From Clostridiales bacterium (GTDB lineage Bacteria; Bacillota; Clostridia; Lachnospirales; UBA12420), in assembly GCA_003452395.1 (NCBI GenBank), contig DMOI01000045.1:1-64000 (forward strand): a stretch of 64,000 bases of DNA, read 5' to 3'. How positions within the stretch are numbered: position 1 is the stretch's first letter; every line of letters starts with the position of its first letter. Below are positions 27,533 through 35,763 of this stretch, one piece after another. The notes below the pieces were generated by a model, which was given only the letters and a program-made list of their open reading frames with translations, was not told the DNA's origin and searched no databases. The translations under genes and the position numbers were made by a program.

Positions 27533-28117
27533 TTATACCTCTTTCATTTCAAGTAACTTTGCTATATCAGCTTTTGCCTCATCAAAACTATCTGTATATA
27601 TATCTATCACTTTTATATTTTCTGTTAAAGATTTTATTTCATTCATTACCTCATCATAAACATGTTGTTGTTTTGTACTATTTTCTATATTAAACATTAA
27701 TGCGTGGTGACTCGGTTTGCCGCCTCTCTCCATTCTCTCAGCAAAAAGATTTACATCCCTTATTTTTAAATTAAAAAGATATATATCAAAATCTGCTAAA
27801 TCTATCTTTGTAATTAGACTTTTAAAAACTTTACTATAATCATAACTCCTATATCCTAACCTACAATAAACATATTCTGTTATAAATATTCTATCGAATA
27901 ACAGATTAACACCACAATCTTCCATCATAGCTACGTAGTTTACCAGATTTTTATACATTATTTCTGAGCGTTTTCTAGCCTCTTCCTCTGTTTTGTATTT
28001 ACTCCCTGTGAGTCTATATAAATTTGTATAAACTATTTTTTCCCTCAACCAATTTGTAAGTCCTGTTTTACCTACCCCCTGTGGTCCTTCTAAAATTATT
28101 AATTTTTCTTTTGCCAT
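27533..28117 (-). CDS. Deoxynucleoside/thymidylate kinase-like P-loop protein
   Basis: A 194-residue protein with Walker A EGPQGVGKT at residues 9-17, a DRIF motif near 75 (the DRx motif that binds the substrate phosphate or sugar in dNK/TMK enzymes), and an RMERGG lid-like segment near 135. It probably phosphorylates a nucleoside or nucleotide. The exact substrate cannot be read from the sequence. It leads a tight operon with cdd and the HAD nucleotidase. ATG 28117 follows GAGGAGG. Confidence 0.75.
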   Translation of the reverse strand: MAKEKLIILEGPQGVGKTGLTNWLREKIVYTNLYRLTGSKYKTEEEARKRSEIMYKNLVNYVAMMEDCGVNLLFDRIFITEYVYCRLGYRSYDYSKVFKSLITKIDLADFDIYLFNLKIRDVNLFAERMERGGKPSHHALMFNIENSTKQQHVYDEVMNEIKSLTENIKVIDIYTDSFDEAKADIAKLLEMKEV

Positions 28118-28194
28118 AACAATAGCCTCCTCTTTTGTTTTTCCGAGATCCCTCAGTCACTATCGTGCCAACTCCCTTATCAAGGAGCCGTTTC

Positions 28195-29352
28195 TCATTC
28201 TTTGATTATCTTAATCTCATTTGGCACTATACTAATCCACGTCTTACCTTTGTTTAGTACAAGCGATTTGCCATCTTCATATGTATATTCTACTTCGGCT
28301 TTATGATTTGATTTTGACCATTTTATAGGTATAATCTTTCCATTAGTTAGGTATAAAGCTTCTCCGTCAGACACTGTATCTATATTTTTTCTTCCATATG
28401 AGTCATTTTTAATTGGACTAACTTTTGAATATTGTATTATTACATTAGTGAACTCCAATTGCTTGCCTGTGTCTGCATCAATGTGAGGTGCAGCAAATTG
28501 GAAACGTTTATATGTATCAGAACTTTCATTATATTCAAAAACTGATTTTTGATAATAAGAATATGGTATAGTAATCTTTGTACACAAACCCCAATCATCA
28601 GTATTTAATATTTCATCACTAAACTTAAACATTGGTTTATAATCTTCATCATTTTCCACTTCATACTTTGCTAGTTTCCATGCAGCTTTTATCTTTTTCC
28701 CGCTTGTGTATGCACTATGTTCTAGTCCACTTGACTTTTGTCTTTCCTTATCTCTCCACGTCATTATAGCCTCATATTTAGGATTAATACCGTCTATACT
28801 CGGTACATCAAGGTCCGCTATAGCCTCTGTTGCTTGATCACTATGACCAAAATGAACATATATTGCATCATTATCAAATGCATAATCCATAAAATAATGC
28901 CTTGCACTTCTTATAGGACCTATCTTGTCCACATTTAAGTCTTGAAAAATGGCCATAAGTCTTACAAACTCTCCCTCAACAGGTACTTCATATATTATAT
29001 CTGCTTTAGAAATACCACTTTGTGGTGTTGCCTTTTTATGATTATTTATCATAACTGCAACCGCACGTTTTTTGAGTTCGTCTTTATCTATAGGTAGTCC
29101 CGAAAGTGGACTTACGCTCTTTTCTTTATTATCACCTGTTTCACCTTTATCATTTGTGTCACCTTTATCATTTGTATTCTCATTTACAATATCAGACTTT
29201 TCATCCAAATTAACAAATGCAGGTTTTGCATCAAACTGACTTGCTACCACCCAACCTATTCCGAAAATAGCTATCAAAAATATTATTAATTTTTTATAAT
29301 TAATTTTAGTTTTTACACTGTTCTGACTAGTTTTCTGTATTTTTCTTTTCAT
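28195..29352 (-). CDS. DUF3048 (YerB-like) membrane-anchored protein
   Basis: A 385-residue protein with an N-terminal transmembrane or signal-anchor segment (about residues 22-40), an Asp/Asn/Lys-rich linker with repeated NDKGDT units, and the DUF3048 domains (SPLSGLPIDKDELKKRAVAVMINNH; GPIRSARHYFMDYAF; HFGHSDQA; GEALYLTNGKIIPIKWSKS). YerB family function is not known; a cell-envelope role is usual. ATG 29352 is favoured by GGGGGGT at five bases; the ATG at 29364 overlaps that site. Confidence 0.9.
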   Translation of the reverse strand: MKRKIQKTSQNSVKTKINYKKLIIFLIAIFGIGWVVASQFDAKPAFVNLDEKSDIVNENTNDKGDTNDKGETGDNKEKSVSPLSGLPIDKDELKKRAVAVMINNHKKATPQSGISKADIIYEVPVEGEFVRLMAIFQDLNVDKIGPIRSARHYFMDYAFDNDAIYVHFGHSDQATEAIADLDVPSIDGINPKYEAIMTWRDKERQKSSGLEHSAYTSGKKIKAAWKLAKYEVENDEDYKPMFKFSDEILNTDDWGLCTKITIPYSYYQKSVFEYNESSDTYKRFQFAAPHIDADTGKQLEFTNVIIQYSKVSPIKNDSYGRKNIDTVSDGEALYLTNGKIIPIKWSKSNHKAEVEYTYEDGKSLVLNKGKTWISIVPNEIKIIKE

Positions 29353-29395
29353 TTTACCCCCCATAAATCTCAGTTAAATTATTTAATTCCTTCAC

Positions 29396-29565
29396 CGTAG
29401 GGGCCGTGCATATGTGCCGGCCCGTCTTGGGCGTACTATAAATTATAATATAACCTATTATTATAACAACTTTTTTTATCTTTTTTTCTCATATCTCATG
29501 CTTATCAACTACATTTAATTCGTTGGCTATTCAGGACGGGCTGGCACATAGGCACAGCCCCTACG
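29396..29565. repeat. Inverted repeat (CGTAGGGGC-type)
   Basis: Arms of about 32 bases: CGTAGGGGCCGTGCATATGT with continuation at the left, and GGCACATAGGCACAGCCCCT plus ACG at the right, imperfectly complementary. They enclose an AT-rich centre of about 100 bases. No gene within. Confidence 0.75.
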
Positions 29566-29609
29566 TTTAGATAAGAGGTATCTCTATTCTTGAACCTTAA
29601 CACCTTTTC

Positions 29610-30317
29610 TTAGCTAAACACCTGAAATATAAGTACGGTAACTAGCGTTCCTAGTGCTGCACCAGCAATAACCTGTAGTATACTATGTATTTTACCCTCT
29701 ACCCTGCTCTGTGCAACTAGAAAAGCTAAGAAATATGCTAGACTTATAACTAAAACACTCTTTCCTTTATCTACAAAGCATATCGCAGTAGCTATTGCAA
29801 ATGATATCGAGCTATGCCCACTCGGCATTCCGCCACGCAAAAATCTTGTATATCCTGTAAATGCTTTTATACCAACCGTTAACACTAAAACTATAAGTAT
29901 TGCGATTAGCGTTATATAATAATTCATTTGGCTAATCTTTTGGAATAGATTTATAGAGTGTTTAGCTATTTTTGTATAAAATAATACATATCCAACTAAT
30001 ACTGCACACAAAGTCGCCACGAACACAGCTCCAGCTGCTACATCTTTAGCTTTTTTAGCTAATGCATGCCTACTTTTTCCACAAACCAAATCCACAACGC
30101 ACTCAATAGAAGTATTTACAAGCTCCATACAAATTACTAGAGCTAAAGTAAATATCAGTATCAAAAGCTCTGTGGTTGAAAAATTAAAGAATAGTGCAAG
30201 CACAAGCACAATTAGCGATGAGATTAAATGTATCCTCAAGTTTCTTTCTGTTCTTATAGCTCTTACAACACCAAGCAGTGCATTATTAAAACTATCAAAC
30301 AAACTTTTGTTTTTCAT
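29610..30317 (-). CDS. Diacylglycerol/undecaprenol kinase-PAP2 phosphatase fusion
   Basis: A 235-residue membrane protein joining two enzymes. Residues 1-115 are a DgkA-type kinase: ERNLRIH, EL(V)NTSIECVVD and AKDVAAGAV are its signature. Residues 125-235 are a PAP2 phosphatase: GGMPSGHSS and SRVEGKIHS(x)LQVIAGAALG are the C2 and C3 motifs with both catalytic His. Members phosphorylate undecaprenol or diacylglycerol, and PAP2 proteins dephosphorylate lipid phosphates, so the fusion could interconvert undecaprenol and its phosphate. Start overlaps the ybeY stop (ATGA). Confidence 0.9.
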   Translation of the reverse strand: MKNKSLFDSFNNALLGVVRAIRTERNLRIHLISSLIVLVLALFFNFSTTELLILIFTLALVICMELVNTSIECVVDLVCGKSRHALAKKAKDVAAGAVFVATLCAVLVGYVLFYTKIAKHSINLFQKISQMNYYITLIAILIVLVLTVGIKAFTGYTRFLRGGMPSGHSSISFAIATAICFVDKGKSVLVISLAYFLAFLVAQSRVEGKIHSILQVIAGAALGTLVTVLIFQVFS

Positions 30318-30760
30318 CTATCTAAACCTACTCTCACTAAAATATCTTCTTGCCTTTTAAACATTTCCTCTTCATCTTCTTTGTTTTCATGATCGTATTC
30401 TAAAAGATGTAACATGCTATGTACAGTAAGAAACCCGATTTCTCTTTTAAACTCGTGTCCATACTCATTTGCTTGCTCACGAGCTTTATCTAAAGATATT
30501 ACAATGTCTCCAAGCATGATTTCTTTTGTTTCGGGATTCTCATCACCTAAAGGAAATGACAAAACATCAGTAATCTTATCTTTATCTCTATACTGATTAT
30601 TTAGCATTTTTATTTCATCATTTGTTACAAACGAGAGGCTTATCTCCACATTTTGAGTATAATTCTCGTATACTAAAGTCTCAGTTATAACATTTTCTAT
30701 TATACTTTTTATATCTTCACCAATCTCACAGTCCGTTCTATTATCATAAAAAATCGTCAA
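30314..30760 (-). CDS. ybeY: Endoribonuclease YbeY
   Basis: A protein of about 148 residues with the zinc motif HSMLHLLEYDH (H-x3-H-x5-H) near residue 110 and the upstream DVLSFPLGDE signature. YbeY is needed for 16S rRNA 3'-end processing and ribosome quality control. TTG 30760 is preferred, nine bases after GGGAGTG; GTG 30772 sits on the ribosome binding site itself. The usual neighbour phoH is absent between yqfD and this gene. The downstream fusion gene overlaps it. Confidence 0.93.
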   Translation of the reverse strand: MTIFYDNRTDCEIGEDIKSIIENVITETLVYENYTQNVEISLSFVTNDEIKMLNNQYRDKDKITDVLSFPLGDENPETKEIMLGDIVISLDKAREQANEYGHEFKREIGFLTVHSMLHLLEYDHENKEDEEEMFKRQEDILVRVGLDR

Positions 30761-30879
30761 ATCAAACCACACTCCCAGAAAAATACAAATAAATGTTAAA
30801 CAAATATTTGTTTTATTATAACAAAAAAAGAAGACATCTGCAAGTGCAAATACCTTATTTTTAATTTTTTAAATTATAA

Positions 30880-32103
30880 TTATGGCACATCTTTCGTTTC
30901 AGAGGTTTCAGGCGTTTCTGTATTTTCGATTGTTTTATTTTGACCTATTTTCTCAATTAACACTGCAATTCCATTTACCATTATTCTCTTTCCTTTAAAA
31001 CCATAATCAAACCTGACATCTATTATTCTTGTATCATCTGATACTTCCAAAGATATATTTTCATATATTTTTTTTTGAAGTCTTCTTTTCGCCTCATCTA
31101 TCGTATATATCGTCTTTTCAAGTCTATACTCTGCATACTCATTTAATACAAACCCAAACTTATTTTCTTTAATAAATGGATCAAGTGATATATATCTTTC
31201 TTTTTTTTCAAAAAGACTATTTTGTGGTCTTGTCTTTATAAAATCAAACTTTCCAAAATGTAAATCTAGTTGCAATTCTCTATAAACATTTCCCGTATAA
31301 GTTTTTTTAGCAACCTCGAGTTCTTGTTCTTCTTTTATAAATAAATACATTTTTCCTTCTATCTTTGCATTTGCATGTACATATTTTTTTAGTATTTCCC
31401 CATCTTTTTCTACATCTATCTCTCCACTAACTAAAATATCACCCTCATTTACAACATCCTTTGCTTTTACCTTTGGTACACCACTTAGTGTTACTATATC
31501 ATGTATTATAGCTTTTTTATCTGCTACTATATCACATGGTGTACTTTCTAGTGATTCAGAAGTTTTTACCACAGTTTCAACGATGTCAATATTCACACTA
31601 GTTCCTTTTTGATATATATTTAGCCATGCTATATCTCCTATCTCTCTATAAAGTGAATTTACTACATTATCATAGTTTATTACAAATTCGGGCTTGCCTT
31701 TACTAAGTCCTGCAGCTTTTGCCACTGCCAAAATCTTTTCATCATCTATTCTTTCTGTCCCATAAACATTAATATCTAGTACTATATTAGATAAAATCAT
31801 TAGTACTGTAAGCGTTAAAAATATTCCAATAACAAAGATTTTTCTTCCTCTATATTTATTAATCAAAAATGGCAATCCGTACTTTTTTATGATTTTTACT
31901 TTGGTATGTGTACCTTTTAAGATGCTCTTTATCCTCCAAAAATCCGTAAGAGAAATATTCATTTCGATATAGTTACTTTTTAATATTATCCGCCATAATA
32001 GAATGGAGCTGGTTGCAAATCTATTTATAATTTTTTCTCTTTGGAACCCAAATATTCTTATTCTAACGTATCCTCTAAAGAACTTCGGTATATTGTAAGA
32101 CAT
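30880..32103 (-). CDS. yqfD: Sporulation protein YqfD
   Basis: A 407-residue membrane protein: an N-terminal domain (GYVRIRIFGFQREKIINRF), a transmembrane segment near residues 88-108 (KIFVIGIFLTLTVLMIL), then extracytoplasmic beta-rich domains with NVYGTERIDDEKIL, IAWLNIYQKGTSVNIDIVE and KDVVNEGDILVSG. YqfD is required for a late engulfment-stage step of spore formation in Bacillus. ATG 32103 follows GAGGTG, 12 bases after yqfC. Confidence 0.93.
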   Translation of the reverse strand: MSYNIPKFFRGYVRIRIFGFQREKIINRFATSSILLWRIILKSNYIEMNISLTDFWRIKSILKGTHTKVKIIKKYGLPFLINKYRGRKIFVIGIFLTLTVLMILSNIVLDINVYGTERIDDEKILAVAKAAGLSKGKPEFVINYDNVVNSLYREIGDIAWLNIYQKGTSVNIDIVETVVKTSESLESTPCDIVADKKAIIHDIVTLSGVPKVKAKDVVNEGDILVSGEIDVEKDGEILKKYVHANAKIEGKMYLFIKEEQELEVAKKTYTGNVYRELQLDLHFGKFDFIKTRPQNSLFEKKERYISLDPFIKENKFGFVLNEYAEYRLEKTIYTIDEAKRRLQKKIYENISLEVSDDTRIIDVRFDYGFKGKRIMVNGIAVLIEKIGQNKTIENTETPETSETKDVP

Positions 32104-32115
32104 ATATGTACACCT

Positions 32116-32382
32116 CTAACTTCCATATTGTATATTTTTTATAATTCCGGTTATGAAAATTTCATCTTTCCTTATGTACTTAATATTCATGTTTTTACCA
32201 CTTATCTTCACATGACCTATCTTAGTATTTATCCTTATTGTATCAGGCTTATAATCTAGTACTGCTTTATAATTTTCTATAACAATTTCTTCATTCCCGA
32301 CAATGGTAGCAAGAGGAATGTTAAGAAATGTCTCTTTTGGTATGTCAACAGCACTATATATTTTTTTCTTCAAACTTTCCAT
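32116..32382 (-). CDS. yqfC: Sporulation protein YqfC
   Basis: An 88-residue YabP/YqfC family protein: LATIVGNEEIVIENYKAVLDY and IRINTKIGHVKISGKNMNIKYI. Family members are sporulation proteins produced under sigma-E. It pairs with yqfD downstream as in other spore formers. ATG 32382 follows a G-rich GGGGGGATG site. Confidence 0.93.
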   Translation of the reverse strand: MESLKKKIYSAVDIPKETFLNIPLATIVGNEEIVIENYKAVLDYKPDTIRINTKIGHVKISGKNMNIKYIRKDEIFITGIIKNIQYGS

Positions 32383-32451
32383 GTCATCCCCCCGAGCGAA
32401 TATAAGTAAAAGTTTTTTCTGCTTACTATATTTAGTTTATTCCAACAAAAC

Positions 32452-32479
32452 AAAAAAATGCAAGTAAACAGCACTTGCA
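32452..32479 (-). terminator. Terminator after sigG
   Basis: On the minus strand TGCAAGT pairs with ACTTGCA and is followed by seven T. It separates sigG from yqfC. Confidence 0.75.
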
Positions 32480-32508
32480 CTTTATAAAATATTTTCTAGC
32501 ACTCACAT

Positions 32509-33282
32509 TTAACTTATATTTCTTTTTATCTTATCCAAAGCATTTTTCTCAAGTCTTGATACTTGAGCCTGTGATATTCCTATTTCATCCGCGACTTCCA
32601 TCTGAGTTTTCCCTTTGAAAAATCTCAGTGTTATTATGTTCTTCTCTCTTCCTTTTAATTTTTTTATACTTTCCCTTAATGCAAGAGAGTCTATCCAATT
32701 TTCTGCTAGATTTTTTTCGTCTTTAACTTGATCTACAACATATATCGCATCACCACCATCATTATATATAGGTTCGTACAACGAAACTGTGTCCTGTATT
32801 GACTCTAAAGCAAATACAACTTCCTCTTTAGGGACACCTATCTCTTTTGCTATATATTCAATGGTTGGTTCTTCCATATTTTTATTTATAAAATCCTCCT
32901 TTATCTTATATGTTTTGTAAGCAATGTCCTTAAGTGACCTACTTACCCTTATCGAACTATTATCCCTTAGATATCGCTTAATCTCTCCTATTATCATAGG
33001 AACCGCATAAGTAGAAAACTTAACATCTTGAGATAAGTCAAAGTTGTCAATAGCCTTTATAAGTCCAATACACCCAACTTGAAATAAATCATCAAGATTT
33101 TCGCCCCTATTATTAAATCTTTTAACCACACTTAAAACTAATTTCAAATTTCCTTTTATATACTTTTCTCTTGCAAAAATATTGCCTTCTTTTGCTCTAA
33201 CTAACAAATCGTATTTTTCATTTTTCTTTAATACTTCGAGTTCAGAGGTGTTAATGCCACAAATTTCTACCTTCCTTATCAT
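32509..33282 (-). CDS. sigG: RNA polymerase sporulation sigma factor SigG
   Basis: A 257-residue sigma-70 factor with N-terminal MIRKVEICGINTSEL (typical SigG leader), region 2 (DDLFQVGCIGLIKAIDNFDLSQDVKFSTYAVPMIIGEIKRYLRD), region 3, and region 4 helix-turn-helix (GKTQMEVADEIGISQAQVSRLEK). SigG drives late forespore genes. ATG 33282 follows AGGTGG; the longer frame to 33342 is translated repeat DNA (AAAGTACA units) and is not part of the protein. sigE lies upstream with a repeat-filled gap of about 170 bases. Confidence 0.96.
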   Translation of the reverse strand: MIRKVEICGINTSELEVLKKNEKYDLLVRAKEGNIFAREKYIKGNLKLVLSVVKRFNNRGENLDDLFQVGCIGLIKAIDNFDLSQDVKFSTYAVPMIIGEIKRYLRDNSSIRVSRSLKDIAYKTYKIKEDFINKNMEEPTIEYIAKEIGVPKEEVVFALESIQDTVSLYEPIYNDGGDAIYVVDQVKDEKNLAENWIDSLALRESIKKLKGREKNIITLRFFKGKTQMEVADEIGISQAQVSRLEKNALDKIKRNIS

Positions 33283-33297
33283 CTTATCACCACCTAG

Positions 33298-33432
33298 CAT
33301 GAAATGCAAAGTACAGTGTGCAAAGTTCAAAGTACAAATCAAAGAATTATTTAAGTATAACCATCCTAATTATCATTTATTATTTATTCTTTGTACTTTG
33401 TTATTTGTCCTTTGTTATTTGTACTTTGTTTT
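33298..33432. repeat. Hairpin of AAAGTACA-type octamer units
   Basis: Left arm GCAAAGTACAGTGTGCAAAG and right arm of TTTGTACTTTGTTATTTG units fill the sigE-sigG gap. The same unit recurs at 40880-40915 (3' end of ygiQ) and 60246-60275. Confidence 0.7.
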
Positions 33433-33455
33433 AATTATTGCCGAGCGGCTTATAT

Positions 33456-34190
33456 TTAATACAGTTTTGCCATTTCTTTTTTAAGCTTTTTTATTATCTT
33501 TTTCTCAAGCCTTGATATGTATGATTGTGATATTCCTAGTTCATCTGCTACCTCCTTTTGCGTCAATTCATCTCCTTCATTATAAATACCATATCGTAGT
33601 TCAATTATTTTCTTTTCCCTTAAGTTAAGTTTCTCAACACACTTTTTTAAAATCTTAGAATCTATTTCTTCCTCTATCTTTTTAGATACATTTGACTCCT
33701 CACTACCAATAACATCAGCAAGTAAAAGTTCATTTCCATCCCAATCTACATTAAGGGGTTCGTCTATAGAAACTTCAAACTTCGTTTTATTATTCTTTCT
33801 CACAAACATCAGAATCTCATTTTCTATACATTTAGATGCATAAGTTGCAAGCTTTATATTCTTATTAGCCTCAAATGTATTAATTGCCTTAATAAGCCCT
33901 ATATTCCCTATAGATACTAGATCTTCAAGTCCAATACCTACATTTTCAAATTTTTTTGCAAGATACACTACAAGCCTCAAATTTCTCTCTATAAGTTCGC
34001 GTTTAACTTTATTTCTATCGCAAGTATTTAGTTTTTCAATCAACACTTTCTCCTCTTCTGGTTTTAGAGGCTCTGGAAGCACCTCATTATTGTTTATATA
34101 ATGTATTCCCTCACCTAAATCCGAATTAAACTTTCTTATAAAATTAATCCACAATAATTTTAGTTTTAAAATTAATTGTTTTAAGCTCAT
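33456..34190 (-). CDS. sigE: RNA polymerase sporulation sigma factor SigE precursor
   Basis: A 244-residue sigma factor beginning MSLKQLILKLKLLWINFIRK, a membrane-associating pro-sequence that is cleaved by SpoIIGA, followed by LPEPLKPEEEKVLI, region 2 (LEDLVSIGNIGLIKAINTFEANKNIKLATYASKCIENEILMFVRKN) and region 4 (ELTQKEVADELGISQSYISRLEKK). SigE controls early mother-cell genes. ATG 34190 has AAGGGGG at eight bases. spoIIGA is about 200 bases upstream, across a palindromic repeat. Confidence 0.97.
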   Translation of the reverse strand: MSLKQLILKLKLLWINFIRKFNSDLGEGIHYINNNEVLPEPLKPEEEKVLIEKLNTCDRNKVKRELIERNLRLVVYLAKKFENVGIGLEDLVSIGNIGLIKAINTFEANKNIKLATYASKCIENEILMFVRKNNKTKFEVSIDEPLNVDWDGNELLLADVIGSEESNVSKKIEEEIDSKILKKCVEKLNLREKKIIELRYGIYNEGDELTQKEVADELGISQSYISRLEKKIIKKLKKEMAKLY

Positions 34191-34227
34191 ACATATGTCC
34201 CCCTTTTTTATCATCACCTCCCAGACT

Positions 34228-34359
34228 TGTCATTGCGAGGAGGTCCTTTCGACGTGGCAATCTCATCTTTAAAATTATTTCGCTATAGAAAGTATGTTTG
34301 TTTCATACGTTACTTTCTTTAAAGATAAGATTGCTTCGTCGTTCCTTCTCGCAATGACA
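34228..34359. repeat. TGTCATTGCGAGGAGG palindromic element, full copy
   Basis: Left arm TGTCATTGCGAGGAGGTCCT to CAATCTCATC and right arm GATAAGATTGCTTCGTCGTT to CGCAATGACA are imperfect reverse complements around a central region of about 60 bases that has its own AAAGTA/TACTTTC inverted repeat. The element sits between spoIIGA and sigE. Confidence 0.85.
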
Positions 34360-34388
34360 GTCTGCGGGTGCAGTTCAACTTTTGGCTT

Positions 34389-35237
34389 TTATCCTAATAT
34401 CCTCGGATGTATTAGCATGTTATATTCATCATTGTTTGTAAATTTTCCTTTATATATTGCAATTATTTGATTTTCTAGCACCAAGTCTCCTAATTTATTA
34501 TTTAAAATTACTACCTTATCAAACATAACCCCTGTAAGCTTTCCATTAGCCTCTCCAACGCTTTTGTATGGTATATTGTACGTATCTACATCGTCATCAA
34601 AATCCTTCTGTAGCATATCCTTCAATATCTCATATTCGGATACTAAAACAGGTTTAAAACTTTTTGGCTCATATAGACTATTTCCAGTATCTATAATCCC
34701 TTTCAACGTCACAACATTTTTGTTTTTCAAAATCTGAACTATGTATATTTTACTTTTCGTAAAGTACTGATTTAAAATCACACTCGAGGCTTTGATTAGT
34801 AAATAGCTAAATATTACTGAAAAAATTAGGAGTTTTATTGTAATTTTATTTGTTGCTACATAAATAAAATTTTGTATATACGAATTAGTGTTTATGTAGT
34901 ACATAGTTGCAAATGTTACTCCTCCAACAAAAGTGGAAACAATATAAACTGATATTATTATCTTGAATAATTCAACAATACTTTTAGGTCTAAACCCAAC
35001 AATTATAGGAATTATAAATATTAGTCCACTTAAAATAATTTTATTTACAGTATTAAATTCAAAATATACAATAGCTACGCAGTAAGTTATTGATGCAATA
35101 AAAGATGCTACACACATTCGAATATGTGTGGTATTTAGTCTCAATAATTTTTTTGTTGCAAAAAATATTATAAAATTCATAACAAAATTCACAGCAAAAA
35201 TTACATCTATATACAAATTTACTTCCAGTAGCATCAA
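34389..35237 (-). CDS. spoIIGA: Sigma-E factor-processing peptidase SpoIIGA
   Basis: A 282-residue protein: five or more N-terminal transmembrane segments (residues 1-155) and a C-terminal aspartyl protease domain with GIIDTGNSLYEP near residue 180 (catalytic DTGN). It sits in the sporulation septum and cleaves pro-SigE, encoded just downstream. ATG 35237 follows GAGGGG. Synteny spoIIGA-sigE-sigG is the classic Firmicutes order. Confidence 0.96.
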   Translation of the reverse strand: MMLLEVNLYIDVIFAVNFVMNFIIFFATKKLLRLNTTHIRMCVASFIASITYCVAIVYFEFNTVNKIILSGLIFIIPIIVGFRPKSIVELFKIIISVYIVSTFVGGVTFATMYYINTNSYIQNFIYVATNKITIKLLIFSVIFSYLLIKASSVILNQYFTKSKIYIVQILKNKNVVTLKGIIDTGNSLYEPKSFKPVLVSEYEILKDMLQKDFDDDVDTYNIPYKSVGEANGKLTGVMFDKVVILNNKLGDLVLENQIIAIYKGKFTNNDEYNMLIHPRILG

Positions 35238-35299
35238 CCCCTCATAAATATACAGTTCTGTTTATACTTAGATTATATCCTTTGTATATGTAAAAAAAT

Positions 35300-35346
35300 G
35301 TAAAAAGAGTGAACTCAAATCAAGTTCACTCTTTTTACATTTTTTA
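35300..35346. terminator. Perfect 16-bp terminator hairpin upstream of spoIIGA
   Basis: GTAAAAAGAGTGAACT pairs with AGTTCACTCTTTTTAC, with T-rich tails on both strands. It can end minus-strand transcripts coming from the prepilin-like gene. Confidence 0.8.
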
Positions 35347-35443
35347 TTTTATCCTATACAAAAATATATATTACCTCAAGTAAACTTACAAATTTGTCAG
35401 ATAGTCTCCTCATCAGGCAACCGACGAGGTATTCTTTATCTAT

Positions 35444-35500
35444 CGTAGTGGTCGAGCTTGTCTCTGCTTCCTTTACGTCGAGACAAGCTCGACCACTACG
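35444..35500. repeat. Perfect 21-bp inverted repeat
   Basis: CGTAGTGGTCGAGCTTGTCT plus C (35444-35464) is exactly complementary to 35480-35500, with a 15-base loop. It is GC-rich and without a T tail, so it is not a terminator. It resembles the CGTAGGGG-type element at 29.4 kb in its terminal bases. Confidence 0.85.
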
Positions 35501-35606
35501 TTACATAGCACGCCGCAAGCGGACAGGGAATTAAACCCTGAAAGATTAAAATATATTAAAAAAGCAGCTCCCTCACACTAGTTAGTACTAAAAATAAAGC
35601 TCCTCC

Positions 35607-35640
35607 AAAATAAAATTGCCCATCTAGGGCAATTTTATTT
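35607..35640. terminator. Terminator-like hairpin downstream of the 35.8 kb prepilin-like gene
   Basis: AAAATAAAATTGCCC pairs with GGGCAATTTTATTT, with A/T tracts on both flanks. It lies about 125 bases past the stop of the prepilin-like gene. Confidence 0.7.
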
Positions 35641-35677
35641 GAAGTCCGTTGCACTCTTCGAGTATAGTTTAACTAAG

Positions 35678-35696
35678 CTTTGAAAATACCAAAGCT
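35678..35696 (-). other. 19-nt hairpin sequence shared with the 61.7 kb locus
   Basis: The plus-strand sequence CTTTGAAAATACCAAAGCT matches 61730-61748 at 18 of 19 bases. Here the stem extends to about 11 bp with one mismatch. In both loci it lies just downstream of a prepilin-like gene with a GC-rich variable-looking 3' end. A short minus-strand ORF of 29 codons (starting MEKYRKRRAAEL) also spans it. Confidence 0.6.
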
Positions 35697-35763
35697 AAGT
35701 TTCCACTTATCGCGTACGACACTAATTCCGCGGCTCTTCTCTTCCGATATTTTTCCATCCTTT

